NCBI GenBank assembly: GCA_031119555.1
Contig: JAVHXQ010000029.1
Coordinates: 1 to 45,293, forward strand
Origin: Candidatus Dactylopiibacterium sp.
GTDB taxonomy: Bacteria; Pseudomonadota; Gammaproteobacteria; Burkholderiales; Rhodocyclaceae
Length of the DNA: 45,293 nucleotides
Reading direction: 5' to 3'
Position 1 is the stretch's first letter. The number at the start of each line of letters is the position of its first letter. Below, in pieces: positions 18,728 through 27,877 of the stretch. Both the position numbers and the translations under genes were made by a program. The notes under the pieces were generated by a model. The model was not told where the DNA came from and searched no databases. It worked only from the letters and a program-made list of their open reading frames with translations.

Positions 18728-19791
18728 GCGCGCCCCCAGCGGATGCGGTAACGGGTCAGCAGGGTGGCTACCAGCATGGCCAGCAGCGCGGTGGCGACGA
18801 TCACGTCGGCGATGTAGTTGGGCACGCCCACGGCGCGGCTCATGCTGTCCGCGCCCACCATGACGGCGCCCACGAACACGGCCGAGAGCACCACGCCGAG
18901 CGGGTGCAGGCCCGCCAGCATGGCGATCACGATGCCGGCGTAGCCATAGCCGGGGGACATGTCGAGCGTGACGTAGCCGGCGCGGCCGGCCACCTCGCCG
19001 ACGCCCGCGAGCCCCGCCAGAGCGCCCGAGAGCAGCGCGCAGAGCAGCACCGTGCGGCCCACGGGCAGCCCCGCGAAGCGGGCGGCACGGGCGTTGGCGC
19101 CCACCGCGCGCAGCGCGAAGCCGAATCGCGTGAAGCGTTGCAGCGCCCACACCGCCACGGCCAGCCCGCTGGCCAGCAGCAGGCCGGCATGCACGCGCGT
19201 GCGCTCGATGAGACGGGGCAATTCGAGGTCCGGGTTGATCGCCACCGACTGCGGCCAGCCCATGGCCATCGGGTCTTTCATGGGGCCGTCCAGCATCAGC
19301 GAGACGAACAGCAAGGCGACGAAGTTCAGCAGCAGCGAGGTGACGACTTCGTCCACGCCCAGCCGGAGCTTGAGCCAGGCGGGCCCGAGCAGCAGCAGCG
19401 CGCCGGCGGCGGCACCCGCCGCGAGCATCAGCGGGAAGAGCAGGGCGGGCGGCAGGCCGAAACCACTGCCGTCATGCAGTCCGCCCACGGCCACCGCCGC
19501 GAGCGCGCCGAGGTAAAGCTGGCCTTCGGCGCCGATGTTGTAGAGCCGCGCGCGGAAGGCCACCGCGGCGGCCAGCCCGGTGAGGATCAGCGGCGTGGCG
19601 CGGGTGAGCGTTTCGGCGATCGCGAAGCGGCTGCCGAAGGCGCCTTCCAGCAGCAGGGCATAGGTGCGGCCTACGGGCGCGCCGGCCCAGGCCACGAGGG
19701 CGGCGCAGACGGCGAGCGTGAAGGCGATGGCGGCGAAGGGCGCGACGAGGACCGCGCCGCGCGAGACGCGGGAACGGGCTTCAAGCCGCAT
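18724..19791 (-). CDS. BMP-type ABC transporter permease (NupP-like)
   Basis: This 355-residue inner-membrane protein is the longer of the two permeases. It contains a signal-anchor helix at about 12-35, the conserved FRARLYNIGAEGQLYLGALAAV, the LGVDEVVTSLLLNFVALL segment, and the coupling motif FALRAVGANARAARFAGL. Such long/short permease pairs are typical of nucleoside ABC importers. Its start overlaps the ATPase gene by 11 bases and its end overlaps the next permease by four, which indicates a single transcript with coupled translation. Confidence 0.9.
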   Translation of the reverse strand: MRLEARSRVSRGAVLVAPFAAIAFTLAVCAALVAWAGAPVGRTYALLLEGAFGSRFAIAETLTRATPLILTGLAAAVAFRARLYNIGAEGQLYLGALAAVAVGGLHDGSGFGLPPALLFPLMLAAGAAAGALLLLGPAWLKLRLGVDEVVTSLLLNFVALLFVSLMLDGPMKDPMAMGWPQSVAINPDLELPRLIERTRVHAGLLLASGLAVAVWALQRFTRFGFALRAVGANARAARFAGLPVGRTVLLCALLSGALAGLAGVGEVAGRAGYVTLDMSPGYGYAGIVIAMLAGLHPLGVVLSAVFVGAVMVGADSMSRAVGVPNYIADVIVATALLAMLVATLLTRYRIRWGRA

Positions 19792-21322
19792 GCTGACCTC
19801 CGTGCGGCGTGCCGGCCATGGCGAGGCCGACGTCGGCCAGCGTCCACGCGGCGGCGTCCCGGGCGGGGCCGAGACGGCCCTTGAACATCACCGCGATGCG
19901 GTCCGATATCGCAAACAATTCCTCCAGATCCTCCGAAATGAGCAGCACGGCCGCGCCCTGGCGCGCCGCGTCGAGCAGGCAGCGGTGAACGTAGGCGACC
20001 GCGCCGATGTCCAGCCCCCAGGTGGGCTGGTTGGCGATGATGAAGCGCGGCGTCCCGGCGTCGCCACGCACGCACAGCGCGCGGCCCAGGATGAGCTTCT
20101 GCATGTTGCCGCCCGAGAGCACGCGCGTGGGGCTGTCGATGCCGGGCAGGCGCACGTCGAAGCGGGCCACGAGTTTGCGCGCGAAGGCCCGCGCGGCGCG
20201 CTGGCGCACGAAGCCCCAGCGTGAGAAGGCGGGCGTGTGCAGGCGCTCGGAGATCGCGTTCTCCCACACCGGCAGATCGCCCACGATGCCTTCGGCATGG
20301 CGGTCCTCGGGAATGCGCGCGACGCCGCGGGCGACGCGGTCGCGCGGGTCGGCGCGCAGCGCCTGGTCGTCCAGCGTGAGCGTGCCGGCGGAGTGGGCGA
20401 GGGTGCCCGACAGCAGCTCGGCGAGTGCGAGCTGGCCGTTGCCGGATACGCCCGCGATGCCCACGATCTCGCCGGCGTGGACGTCCAGGTCGAGCGCGTC
20501 GAGCACGCGACGCCCGCCACGCGTGGCGCTCACGCCCTGCAGGTGCAGCACGCGGGGGCCGCGTTCGCGCGGTTCGCGTTGCGGCAGGCTCACGCTGCGC
20601 CCGACCATCAGCTCGGCGAGTTCGGCCTTGTGGGTGTCGCGCGTTTCGCGCAAGGCGATGAGACGGCCCGCGCGCAGCACCGCCACGCGCTGCGAGACGC
20701 GCAGAACCTCGTCGAGCTTGTGGCTGATGAAGATGATGGAGAGGCCTTCCGCGACGAGCTGGGCCAGCGTGGCGAACAGCGATTCGCTCTCCTGCGGCGT
20801 GAGCACCGCCGTGGGTTCGTCGAGGATCAGGATGCGGGCGCCCCGGTAGAGCGCCTTGAGGATCTCCACGCGCTGGCGTTCGCCCACCGACAGCGTGCCG
20901 ACGCGTGCCTCGGCATCCACGCTCAGGCCGAAGCGGCGGGCCGTGGCGAGCAGGCGGTCGCGCGCGGCCCGGCGACGCGAGAAGGGCAGCCAGAGGGCTT
21001 CGGTGCCCAGCAGGATGTTGTCGAGGACAGAGAGGTTGTCGGCGAGCGCGAAGTGCTGGTGCACCATGCCGATGCCGGCCGCCAGCGCGGCGCGCGGATC
21101 GCCCGGCGGCAGCGGCTGGCCGAACACCTCGATGCTGCCGGCATCGGCCACGTAATGGCCGAACAGGATGCTGACCAGCGTGCTCTTGCCGGCGCCGTTC
21201 TCGCCCAGCAGGGCGAGCACTTCGCCGCTGCCGAGTTCGAGCGAGATGTCGTCGTTGGCGGTGAGCGCGCCAAAACGCTTGGTGATGCGCGCGAGGCGCA
21301 GGGCGGAGGGTGTCTGGGTCAT
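19781..21322 (-). CDS. BMP-type ABC transporter ATP-binding protein (two ABC domains)
   Basis: This 513-residue protein has two fused nucleotide-binding domains, as in NupO, RbsA and other simple-sugar or nucleoside importers. Domain 1 has Walker A GENGAGKST, signature SVGERQRVEILKAL and Walker B ILILDEPTAVL. Domain 2 has a degenerate Walker A GVSGNGQ, signature SGGNMQKLILGRAL, and a Walker B region where the expected DEPT is FIIANQPTWGLD, as is usual for the second half of this family. I chose the ATG at 21320-21322 because the conserved ABC fold starts within 12 residues. It lies between the binding protein and the permease genes. Confidence 0.93.
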   Translation of the reverse strand: MTQTPSALRLARITKRFGALTANDDISLELGSGEVLALLGENGAGKSTLVSILFGHYVADAGSIEVFGQPLPPGDPRAALAAGIGMVHQHFALADNLSVLDNILLGTEALWLPFSRRRAARDRLLATARRFGLSVDAEARVGTLSVGERQRVEILKALYRGARILILDEPTAVLTPQESESLFATLAQLVAEGLSIIFISHKLDEVLRVSQRVAVLRAGRLIALRETRDTHKAELAELMVGRSVSLPQREPRERGPRVLHLQGVSATRGGRRVLDALDLDVHAGEIVGIAGVSGNGQLALAELLSGTLAHSAGTLTLDDQALRADPRDRVARGVARIPEDRHAEGIVGDLPVWENAISERLHTPAFSRWGFVRQRAARAFARKLVARFDVRLPGIDSPTRVLSGGNMQKLILGRALCVRGDAGTPRFIIANQPTWGLDIGAVAYVHRCLLDAARQGAAVLLISEDLEELFAISDRIAVMFKGRLGPARDAAAWTLADVGLAMAGTPHGGQHAA

Positions 21323-21383
21323 CGTGCAGGAAGGCGGGGCGCGGGAGACGGCCCGGCCGTCGTGGCCGGGCGGACGCGGCGGG

Positions 21384-21411
21384 GGAGCCGTCCGCCCGCG
21401 CGGGCGGCTCC
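21384..21411. repeat. Stable hairpin between binding-protein and ATPase genes
   Basis: GGAGCCG (21384-21390) pairs with CGGCTCC (21405-21411), and CCGCCCG/CGGGCGG can pair inside, giving a very stable stem. It lies in the 101-base gap between the binding protein and ATPase genes of one operon and has no T-run. Such structures often protect the upstream mRNA so that the binding protein is made in excess. Confidence 0.55.
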
Positions 21412-21423
21412 GGACGCGGCGGG

Positions 21424-22419
21424 TCAGTTGGACTTGGGTGCGCCGTCGTTGACCTTCACGCTGAACTTGCCGGCGAGGATCTCCTTCTGGCGCGCCTCGA
21501 CCTTGCGCAGCGTGTCGGCCGGCACCTTGCGGGCGAAGGTGCCCAGCGGCGCGAGTTCCGAGCCCTTGAACTTCATGAGCGAGTACTGGCCGTAATCTTC
21601 GGCGGCGAACTTGCCGGCCTTGACCTTCGCGAGTGCGGCGCCGACGGTGGGCTCCATGTTCCAGAGCGCCGAGGCGACCACGGTTTCCGGGTACTGGGCC
21701 TGGGTGTCCACGACGTTGCCGATCGCCAGCCTGCCTTTCTCCCGGGCCGCGTCGGAGACGCCGAAACGCTCCGCGTAGAGCACGTCGGCACCCTTGTCTA
21801 TCATCGCGAAGGCCGCTTCCTTGGCCTTGGGCGGATCGAACCACGAGCCGATGAAGCTCACCGTGAACTTCGTCTTCGGATTGATCTCGCGCGCGCCATC
21901 CATGAAGGCATTCATGAGGCGATTGACCTCGGGGATGGGGTAGCCGCCCACCATGCCGATGTGGCCGCTCTTGCTCATGCTCGCGGCGATCATGCCGGTC
22001 AGGTAGGCCGGTTCCTGGATGTAGTTGTCGAACACCGAAAAGTTAGGCGCCTGCGGCTTGCCCGACGAACCCAGCAGGAAGGCCGTTTTCGGGTAATCGC
22101 GCGCCACCTTGCGGGCGGCCGCCTCCACGGCGAAGGCTTCGCCGAGGATCAGCGCATTGCCCTGCTCGGCGTACTGGCGCATGACGCGCTCGTAGTCGGC
22201 GTTGGCGACGTTCTCGGAGAACACGTAGTCGATCTCGCCGCGCGCCCTGGCTTCATTGAGCGCCTTGTGGATGCGCGACACCCATTGCTGCTCGACCGGC
22301 ACGGTATATACCGCGGCAACCTTGATCTTCTGTTGTGCCTGGGCCGGCAGGGCGCCGAGCAGGCCGGTGGAGAGGACGAGCGCGGCGCACAGCAGGCCGC
22401 GGCGGGAGAGGACGGGCAT
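21424..22419 (-). CDS. BMP-family substrate-binding protein of the ABC importer
   Basis: This 331-residue periplasmic protein has a signal peptide (MPVLSRRGLLCAALVLS, cleavage after AQA near residue 29) and the BMP fold: KIKVAAVYTVPVEQQWVSRIH, ALILGEAFAVE, MIAASMSKSGHIGMVGGYPIPEVNR, FIGSWFDPPKAKEAA. It resembles the orphan binding protein at 4263-5345 in fold and in the phrase for the hinge region, but the ligand-contact N-terminus differs (no aromatic Trp-Thr-Tyr run). ATG 22417-22419 has AAGGA eight bases upstream. As first gene of the importer operon it sets specificity, probably nucleoside, nucleobase or a purine derivative. There is no lipobox. Confidence 0.9.
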   Translation of the reverse strand: MPVLSRRGLLCAALVLSTGLLGALPAQAQQKIKVAAVYTVPVEQQWVSRIHKALNEARARGEIDYVFSENVANADYERVMRQYAEQGNALILGEAFAVEAAARKVARDYPKTAFLLGSSGKPQAPNFSVFDNYIQEPAYLTGMIAASMSKSGHIGMVGGYPIPEVNRLMNAFMDGAREINPKTKFTVSFIGSWFDPPKAKEAAFAMIDKGADVLYAERFGVSDAAREKGRLAIGNVVDTQAQYPETVVASALWNMEPTVGAALAKVKAGKFAAEDYGQYSLMKFKGSELAPLGTFARKVPADTLRKVEARQKEILAGKFSVKVNDGAPKSN

Positions 22420-22777
22420 CGGGAATCCTTTCAGGAAAGGCGGAAAACGGAACGGGAAGGGCGCCGGTCGACTCGTTTCCATGCCTGGAAGGACGCATGC
22501 AGGCCGGCGCAGGCCATCCGCCGGAGCGTGATTCTAGCGCGGATCGCGGGCTCGCAGACCGCGCCGGACGCCACGGAGGGGTGGCCTTTTCAAGCAGAAC
22601 GCATGCCCGTTCGGGCCGAGCCCCTCGTTTACCCGGTAAAAGCCTGGCAGCCCGCTGCCGGCCCCCCCACAATGGTTCCATTGAAGGCGTAACAGCAGGT
22701 GCATCCATTCGACGTGAGTGGTCCTTCCCCGGCCAGCGGGTATGGTCGTTTCCTGCATTGCGGACCCCCAGCTCACG
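22420..22777. promoter_or_regulatory. Divergent region between ABC operon and GGDEF gene
   Basis: This 358-base gap is divergent. Its clearest element is a palindrome CAATGG-TT-CCATTG at 22670-22683. I see no confident sigma-70 pair. The span 22440-22660 is GC-rich without recognisable RNA structure; no known riboswitch pattern was found. The start of the GGDEF gene is uncertain, so the palindrome may lie 40-110 bases upstream of it. Confidence 0.4.
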
Positions 22778-24133
22778 ATGATCGGACACGCCAGCCCCTT
22801 CCTGTCGCTCGACCAGCTCGCCGAAATCCTCTCGGCGCTGCCCGACCCCGTTTTCATCCTCACGCGCAGCGGCCGCTACGCGGCGATCTTCGGCGGCCAG
22901 GACACGCGCTACTACCACGACGGCGCGGGGCTCGTCGGCCGCAAGCTCGACGACGTGCTGTGCGCCGAGCGCGCCCAGTGGTTCCTCGCCGAGATTGCGC
23001 GAACGCTGGCCGAGCCCGGCCTGCGCGTGATCGAGTATTCGCTCGCGCGGCAGGACGTGCGGGGCCTGGAGGCGGGCGGCCCCGAGGCCCCCATCTGGTT
23101 CGAGGGCCGCGTGCAGCGTCTGCATTTCGCCGTCGACGGCGAGGATGCCGTGCTGTGGGTGGCGAGCAACATCACCGAGCGTCACGACCTGGAGGCCCGC
23201 CTGCGCGCGGCCAGCGAGACCGACACCCTCACGGGCCTGCGCAACCGCCGCTATTTCGAGCAGGCAGCGATCTCCACGCGGCAGCGCGCGCTGCGCTACG
23301 GGCACCCGGTTTCGCTGCTGATCTTCGACGTCGACCACTTCAAGCTCATCAACGACACCTGCGGCCACCAGGTGGGCGACGAGGTGCTCGCCGAGCTGGC
23401 CGCGCTCGTGCGCAGCGGCGTGCGCGAATCCGATGCGCTGGCGCGCTGGGGCGGCGAAGAGTTCGTGCTGATGATGCCGGAGATCGGCCTGGATACCGCG
23501 CTGCTCGCGGCCGAGCACGTGCGCCAGACGGTCGAGGCGCACCATTTCGGGCATGGGCTGCGCATCACCCTGAGCCTCGGGGTGGCCGAATGGAAGCTCG
23601 TGACCGAGAACCTGCAGGACGTGGTCGCGCGCGCCGACGAGGCGCTCTACCGCGCCAAGCGCACCGGCCGCAACCGCAGCGTGGCCGACGAGACCGTGGG
23701 CCTCGCCGACTCCGCGCTGCTGCGCTGGCGCCCCGAGTACCTCACGGGCCACGCGCTGATCGACCGCGAACACCGCACGCTGTTCGACGCCACGGCGCGC
23801 CTGCGCCGGCTGGCCGCCGTGGATGGCGTGAATCGCCCCGGCGTGCTGCGCGAATCGCTGCTCACGGCACTGGCGCGGCTGCGCGAGCAGCTCGCGCAGC
23901 ATTTCGCGAACGAAGAGCGGCTGCTCGAATCCATCGACTGGCCGGGGCTCACCGCGCACCGCGTGAGCCATGCCCACGAGCTGGCGCGCATCGATGCCTG
24001 CCGCGCGGCGTTCATCGAGGGGCGCGAGCCGCCCGAGGTGATCGCGCGCACGCTCTCGCGCGAGATCGCCAACCACATGCTGGGCCCCGACCGCGAGTTC
24101 ATGGCCGCGCTGGTGTCCGCCCTGCAGGCCTGA
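22778..24133 (+). CDS. PAS-GGDEF-hemerythrin diguanylate cyclase
   Basis: This protein of about 451 residues has three modules. Residues about 10-140 form a PAS-like sensor (LSALPDPVFILTRSGRY to VLWVASNITERHDLEARLR). Residues about 145-305 form a GGDEF domain with TDTLTGLRNRRYFE, FDVDHFKLINDTCGHQVGDE and an active-site GGEEF; the inhibitory RxxD site is present as RESD five residues upstream. Residues about 320-445 carry hemerythrin ligands: GHALIDREH, HFANEE, HRVSHAH and HMLGPD, the full His/Glu/Asp set for a di-iron centre. It should make cyclic di-GMP under control of a PAS ligand and of oxygen, NO or redox state. The start is uncertain: 22778 has no clear ribosome site and 22742 or 22718 are possible. 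Confidence 0.88.
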   Translation: MIGHASPFLSLDQLAEILSALPDPVFILTRSGRYAAIFGGQDTRYYHDGAGLVGRKLDDVLCAERAQWFLAEIARTLAEPGLRVIEYSLARQDVRGLEAGGPEAPIWFEGRVQRLHFAVDGEDAVLWVASNITERHDLEARLRAASETDTLTGLRNRRYFEQAAISTRQRALRYGHPVSLLIFDVDHFKLINDTCGHQVGDEVLAELAALVRSGVRESDALARWGGEEFVLMMPEIGLDTALLAAEHVRQTVEAHHFGHGLRITLSLGVAEWKLVTENLQDVVARADEALYRAKRTGRNRSVADETVGLADSALLRWRPEYLTGHALIDREHRTLFDATARLRRLAAVDGVNRPGVLRESLLTALARLREQLAQHFANEERLLESIDWPGLTAHRVSHAHELARIDACRAAFIEGREPPEVIARTLSREIANHMLGPDREFMAALVSALQA

Positions 24134-24148
24134 CGCACGCGTGCCGCC

Positions 24149-24652
24149 TCAGGGGGCGGGAATCCACGCGGCCGGCGTCAGCGTCACCTCATCGCAGTTC
24201 GGGCCCTCGCCCGCGCGGTCGATGACGAGGAAGTCGCTCGCGGCCTCCAGAGCCAGCAAGGGGTGGTGCCAGGTTCCCACGGCGTAATTCACGCCCTGCC
24301 CGGCGCGCGCCAGGAAGCAGCGCAGGCTGGCCGCGACCGGCGGCGCGCCGGGCGGCGCCACGACCACCAGGTAAGCGCGGCCCGACAGCGGCATGAAGGC
24401 CTGCGAGCCTTTCGGGTGGCGTTCCATCATGCTCACCGTGAAGGGCAGCGCGCGCGGCTGGCCGCGGAAGATGCTCGCGATGAGGTGGCCGTCGGGGCCC
24501 GCGTCGAGCCGCGCGAGATCATGGAAACGCTCGGTGTTGCCGCCGTTGATCGTGAAGTGGCGGGCCGCGTCGCTGGCCTCGATGACCTCGCCGAAGGGCG
24601 CGAAGGCCTGCGCCGTGAGCGCTTCCACCTCCAGCCGCCGCGCCGCGTTCAC
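24149..24652 (-). CDS. allA: Ureidoglycolate lyase
   Basis: This 167-residue cupin-type enzyme splits ureidoglycolate to glyoxylate and urea, the last step of allantoate breakdown by the allantoicase route. Family motifs are [11 protein letters not shown] at the N-terminus, [36 protein letters not shown], and [11 protein letters not shown], which are typical for AllA. The start is GTG at 24650-24652, which overlaps the allantoicase stop codon as GTGA, so the two genes are translationally coupled. The length matches the family. It is convergent with the GGDEF gene with a 15-base gap. Confidence 0.94.
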   Translation of the reverse strand: MNAARRLEVEALTAQAFAPFGEVIEASDAARHFTINGGNTERFHDLARLDAGPDGHLIASIFRGQPRALPFTVSMMERHPKGSQAFMPLSGRAYLVVVAPPGAPPVAASLRCFLARAGQGVNYAVGTWHHPLLALEAASDFLVIDRAGEGPNCDEVTLTPAAWIPAP

Positions 24653-25653
24653 GGCGCGATCCTGCCGAACAGGCGCAGCCGGCTGACGCCCCCGTCCGGG
24701 AAGATGTTGAAGCGCACATGCGTGACGGGCGCGGGCGGCGCGGGCGGCGTGAAGACATGCGGGTGATCCATCCGCAGCTTCTGCGCGGGCAGCAGCTCGG
24801 GCCAGAACATGCTCTGCGTGACGAGCGACTGTTCCGTGCCCCCGTCCATGAAAGCGCCCTGCAGCGAGCACGCGTCGGGGTAATTGCCCTTGAAGTGCGC
24901 GGTGTCGACCTCCACGCGCTCGATGATCGCGGGCGCGGCCAGCGCGATGAGGCACCAGTCGTTGCCGGGCTCGCGCCGGCGGCGCGTCTCCCATCCGTCG
25001 CCCATGTTCACCCCGCGTCCGGGCAGCAGCAGCGTGGAGGCGAGACCGAAGTGCTCGTTATTGGTCGCCACCACGTAGGCGCCCTGGATGGCGGCCGCGA
25101 CATCGAGCTGCGCGCCCGCCACCAGGCCGGCGGTGTCGGGGCGGCCGTACACGCGCAGGCGCGCGACGCCACCATCGGGATAGATCGACAGGCGCACGTG
25201 CGTCCAGATCCCGGCGTCGTCGAGGGCGTGATAGTGGTGGCTGTTGCCCGCGAGCGCCACGGTCGGCAGCACGGTGTGCCAGACGGTGCTGGCTTCGGGT
25301 TCGCCCGCGGCGCAATGACACGCCTCGAGCGAGGCGCCGGGCGGGTAGTTGCCCGTGAAGTGGCGCGTATCGATATCCACGCCGAACAGCCGGCCCGCGC
25401 GCGCGAGTCGCACCACGCACCAGTCGTGCCCCGCGACGCGCTTGCGCCGCGATTCCCAGCCGTCCATCCATTTGCCGTGCTCGTCGTACTTGCCGGGAAT
25501 GAAGACGGGCTCCTGCGGCTCCAGCATGCGGCCGCGCGGCGCGAAGAACTCGTCGCTGGCGGCGATGGCTTCGGCGCCCAGACGGGGATCGGCGAGGTTG
25601 GGATAGCGGCGGGTGAAGGCGGGCGCGGCGGGGTCTTGCGCGGCAATGGCCAT
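24649..25653 (-). CDS. alc: Allantoicase
   Basis: This 334-residue enzyme hydrolyses allantoate to ureidoglycolate and urea. It is built of two homologous allantoicase domains, and the repeat is visible: [21 protein letters not shown] with [14 protein letters not shown] in the first, and [21 protein letters not shown] with [14 protein letters not shown] in the second; each also has a copy of [14 protein letters not shown] or [15 protein letters not shown] chose ATG 25651-25653 over one 17 codons upstream because the family begins here and GGAAG lies before it. It overlaps allA by four bases. Confidence 0.95.
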   Translation of the reverse strand: MAIAAQDPAAPAFTRRYPNLADPRLGAEAIAASDEFFAPRGRMLEPQEPVFIPGKYDEHGKWMDGWESRRKRVAGHDWCVVRLARAGRLFGVDIDTRHFTGNYPPGASLEACHCAAGEPEASTVWHTVLPTVALAGNSHHYHALDDAGIWTHVRLSIYPDGGVARLRVYGRPDTAGLVAGAQLDVAAAIQGAYVVATNNEHFGLASTLLLPGRGVNMGDGWETRRRREPGNDWCLIALAAPAIIERVEVDTAHFKGNYPDACSLQGAFMDGGTEQSLVTQSMFWPELLPAQKLRMDHPHVFTPPAPPAPVTHVRFNIFPDGGVSRLRLFGRIAP

Positions 25654-25821
25654 GGCGGGCTTCCGGAAGGGTTCGATGAATCCGGAGCTTAACGTGCGCG
25701 GCATGGCTTGGGCGCGATGAGCGCTATCCGCCCCCGCGTATGGGCAGGGGCGCCCCGCCCGCCGTGCGCTGACGCGCGCCGGGCGGACCTCAGGCCCGGC
25801 GGGGTGCGCCGGCAGGCGCTT

Positions 25822-26181
25822 TCAGCGTGCCCACACGCCCGTGGGGCGCGAGCGCAGACGGGCTAGGCGGCGCAGGCCGGCCAGCGCGCGGCGCCACAGC
25901 GGCAGCGGGGCCGGCGCGGTTTCGAGCCGCAGGCGCGCGCCTTCGCGGCCGGCGCGCAGCTGCACCCAGCCGGCGCGCTCGATGCCGCTCTGATCGCCGG
26001 GCTGCAGATCGGTGCCCAGCTGCACGGGCAGGCTGCCGGCCCAGGCGACGTTCTGGGTGAGGCGAAGGCTGCCGCCTTGGCAGCACAGGCGCGTGCGCGG
26101 ATCGAGATGGATCGTGAGGCACATGTCGGGTTCGATATCGACGCGCTGGAGGGTGACGGGGCGCGAATCTCGGGAAGGCAT
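25822..26181 (-). CDS. DUF2917-like hypothetical protein
   Basis: This 119-residue protein shows a short beta-rich core, TIHLDPRTRLCCQGGSLRLTQN and LGTDLQPGDQSGIERAGWVQLRA. It resembles DUF2917 proteins, small cupin-like proteins common in Burkholderiales and often encoded beside regulators. The C-terminal third is Arg-rich (WRRALAGLRRLARLRSR). GGAG precedes the ATG by seven bases. It is divergent from a MocR-type regulator gene and may be its target. The family has no known function. Confidence 0.6.
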   Translation of the reverse strand: MPSRDSRPVTLQRVDIEPDMCLTIHLDPRTRLCCQGGSLRLTQNVAWAGSLPVQLGTDLQPGDQSGIERAGWVQLRAGREGARLRLETAPAPLPLWRRALAGLRRLARLRSRPTGVWAR

Positions 26182-26311
26182 TTGAAACTCCGCGATGCAG
26201 GGTGGGAAAGGGGTGGGCGCGGGTGCGTCCGGATGCTTTCATCGTAGGCCGGCGCATGCGCGGGCGGCAGGCACAGGGTGTCGGTTTGTCGGCCGGATCA
26301 GGCGAAGCAAC

Positions 26312-26346
26312 CTTGTTCTGTTATGGTTACAGAAGGCTTGTTCTGT
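26312..26346. promoter_or_regulatory. Direct and inverted repeat operator for the MocR regulator
   Basis: CTTGTTCTGT occurs at 26312-26321 and again at 26337-26346, a 25-base spacing. The first copy is also half of a perfect inverted repeat TTCTGT-N7-ACAGAA (26316-26334). Direct repeats plus one inverted half-site are typical of MocR/GabR-type operators. It lies 70-105 bases before the regulator start and also faces the DUF2917-like gene. Confidence 0.55.
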
Positions 26347-26416
26347 ATCTGTTGTGCCGTGCGCGCCCTCGCCATGATCGGGCGCCTTCCGTTTCGCGAT
26401 TCCACGGGAACACTCC

Positions 26417-27874
26417 ATGACCACCGCCGCGCTCGATTCCCACGCCCCGCTGCTTTACCTCCAGCTCGCCGAGCATTACCTGGGGGCCATCGGGTCGGGC
26501 GCGCTCAAGCCGGGCGACCGCATGCCCTCGGTGCGCGCGCTCACGCGCCTGCACCAGGTGAGCCTGTCCACGGCGCTGCAGGCCTGCCGGCATCTGGAGG
26601 AGAAGGGGTGGCTGGAGGCGCGCCCGCGTTCGGGCTACTTCGTGTGCCGGCCCCGCCGGCTGGCGCTGGAGCCCTCGAGCGAGCCCGTGCTGCCCGCGCG
26701 CATCGATGCCGCGCAGTTCCTGGGCATTCACGAGCGCGTGTCGGACTTCCTCTCGCGCTGCGAGCAGCACGCCCTGCGCCTGAATCTTGCGCAGGCGTTC
26801 GGGTCGTCCGACGCGTACCCGGCCGAGGCCTTGCGCACGACGGCCACGCGTGCGCTGCGCCTGCAGCCCGATGTTCTCGTCAGTCCCACGCCCTGGCACG
26901 GCGAGCCGGGTTTTCGCGCCGTGCTGGCGCGGCGCGCGCTGGAGGCCGGCATGCGGCTCACGGCCGACGACGTGGTCGTCACGCACGGCTGCACCGAGGC
27001 CATGAACCTGGCGCTGCGGGCGGTCACCCAGTCGGGCGACACCGTGGCCGTGGAGTCGCCGTGCTACTTCGGTCTGCTGCAGATCGTGCAGAGCCTGGGG
27101 CTGCGCAGCATCGAGATTCCCACCAGCCCGCAGACCGGCATCTCGGTCGAGGCGCTGGAACTCGCGCTGCAGACCCAGCCGATCAAGGCCGTGGTGGTGA
27201 TCCCGAATTTCCAGAATCCGCTCGGCAGCGTGATGCCCGACGCCAACAAGCAGGCGCTCGTGGCGCTGTGCGCGCAGTACGACGTGGCGCTCATCGAGGA
27301 CGACACCTACGCCGCGCTGGGCGACGACGACCAGCCGCTGCGCGCGCTGAAATCCTGGGACGAGGAGGGCGGCGTGATCCACTGCGCCTCGCTGCACAAG
27401 ACGCTCGCGCCGGGCATGCGCCTGGGCTGGATCAGCGGCGGGCGCTGGCACGCGCGCATCAAGATGTTCAAGTACGCGCAGAGCCGGCAGAACGATGCGC
27501 TGCTGCAGCTGACCGCGCGCGAGTTCATGGCGAGCCCCGCCTACGACCGCCACCTGGCGCGCCTGCGGCGCCTGCTGCGCGAGCGTCGCACGGCGGTGGC
27601 GGAGGCCATCGCGACGCATTTTCCGCCCGGCACGCGGCTCGCGCTGCCCCATGGCGGCATGCTGATCTGGGTGCAGCTGCCACCCCTGCGCGATGCGCGC
27701 GCGATGTTCGAGACCGCGCTGCGCGAAGGCGTGCGCGTGGCGCCGGGCTGGATCTTCTCGAACTCGGACCGCTACGACAATTACGTGCGCCTCAATTGCG
27801 GCATCCCCTTCACGCCCGAGTTCGAGGCCGGCATCCGGCGCCTGGCCGAGATCGTCCGCGCGGAGCTTGCCTGA
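26417..27874 (+). CDS. MocR-type transcriptional regulator (GntR helix-turn-helix plus PLP aminotransferase domain)
   Basis: This 485-residue protein has an N-terminal GntR-like DNA-binding domain (residues about 10-80: YLQLAEHYLGAIGSG, LKPGDRMPSVRALTRLHQVS, GYFVCRP) joined to a fold-type I aminotransferase domain. The PLP lysine is in SLHKTLAPGMRLGW (Lys at about 327), with GCTEAMNLAL, NFQNPLGSVM and EDDTYAALG as cofactor-site motifs. MocR regulators sense an amino compound through PLP. The ligand is unknown; closeness to allantoin genes suggests a nitrogen metabolite, but no target is proven. A palindromic and repeated operator lies just upstream. It is convergent with tam with only three bases between stop codons. 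Confidence 0.92.
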   Translation: MTTAALDSHAPLLYLQLAEHYLGAIGSGALKPGDRMPSVRALTRLHQVSLSTALQACRHLEEKGWLEARPRSGYFVCRPRRLALEPSSEPVLPARIDAAQFLGIHERVSDFLSRCEQHALRLNLAQAFGSSDAYPAEALRTTATRALRLQPDVLVSPTPWHGEPGFRAVLARRALEAGMRLTADDVVVTHGCTEAMNLALRAVTQSGDTVAVESPCYFGLLQIVQSLGLRSIEIPTSPQTGISVEALELALQTQPIKAVVVIPNFQNPLGSVMPDANKQALVALCAQYDVALIEDDTYAALGDDDQPLRALKSWDEEGGVIHCASLHKTLAPGMRLGWISGGRWHARIKMFKYAQSRQNDALLQLTAREFMASPAYDRHLARLRRLLRERRTAVAEAIATHFPPGTRLALPHGGMLIWVQLPPLRDARAMFETALREGVRVAPGWIFSNSDRYDNYVRLNCGIPFTPEFEAGIRRLAEIVRAELA

Positions 27875-27877
27875 ACC

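Noticed and set aside
17780..22419. Simple-sugar (ribose-type) importer
   Set aside because: The double ATPase and paired permeases fit sugar importers too, but the binding protein has the BMP fold and the neighbourhood is nucleobase metabolism.
22420..22777. Purine or other riboswitch upstream of the importer
   Set aside because: No conserved core of a known riboswitch class was recognised in this gap on either strand.
22253..24076. Minus-strand frame of 607 codons opposite the GGDEF gene
   Set aside because: The opposite strand carries PAS, GGDEF and hemerythrin motifs; the frame is a shadow.
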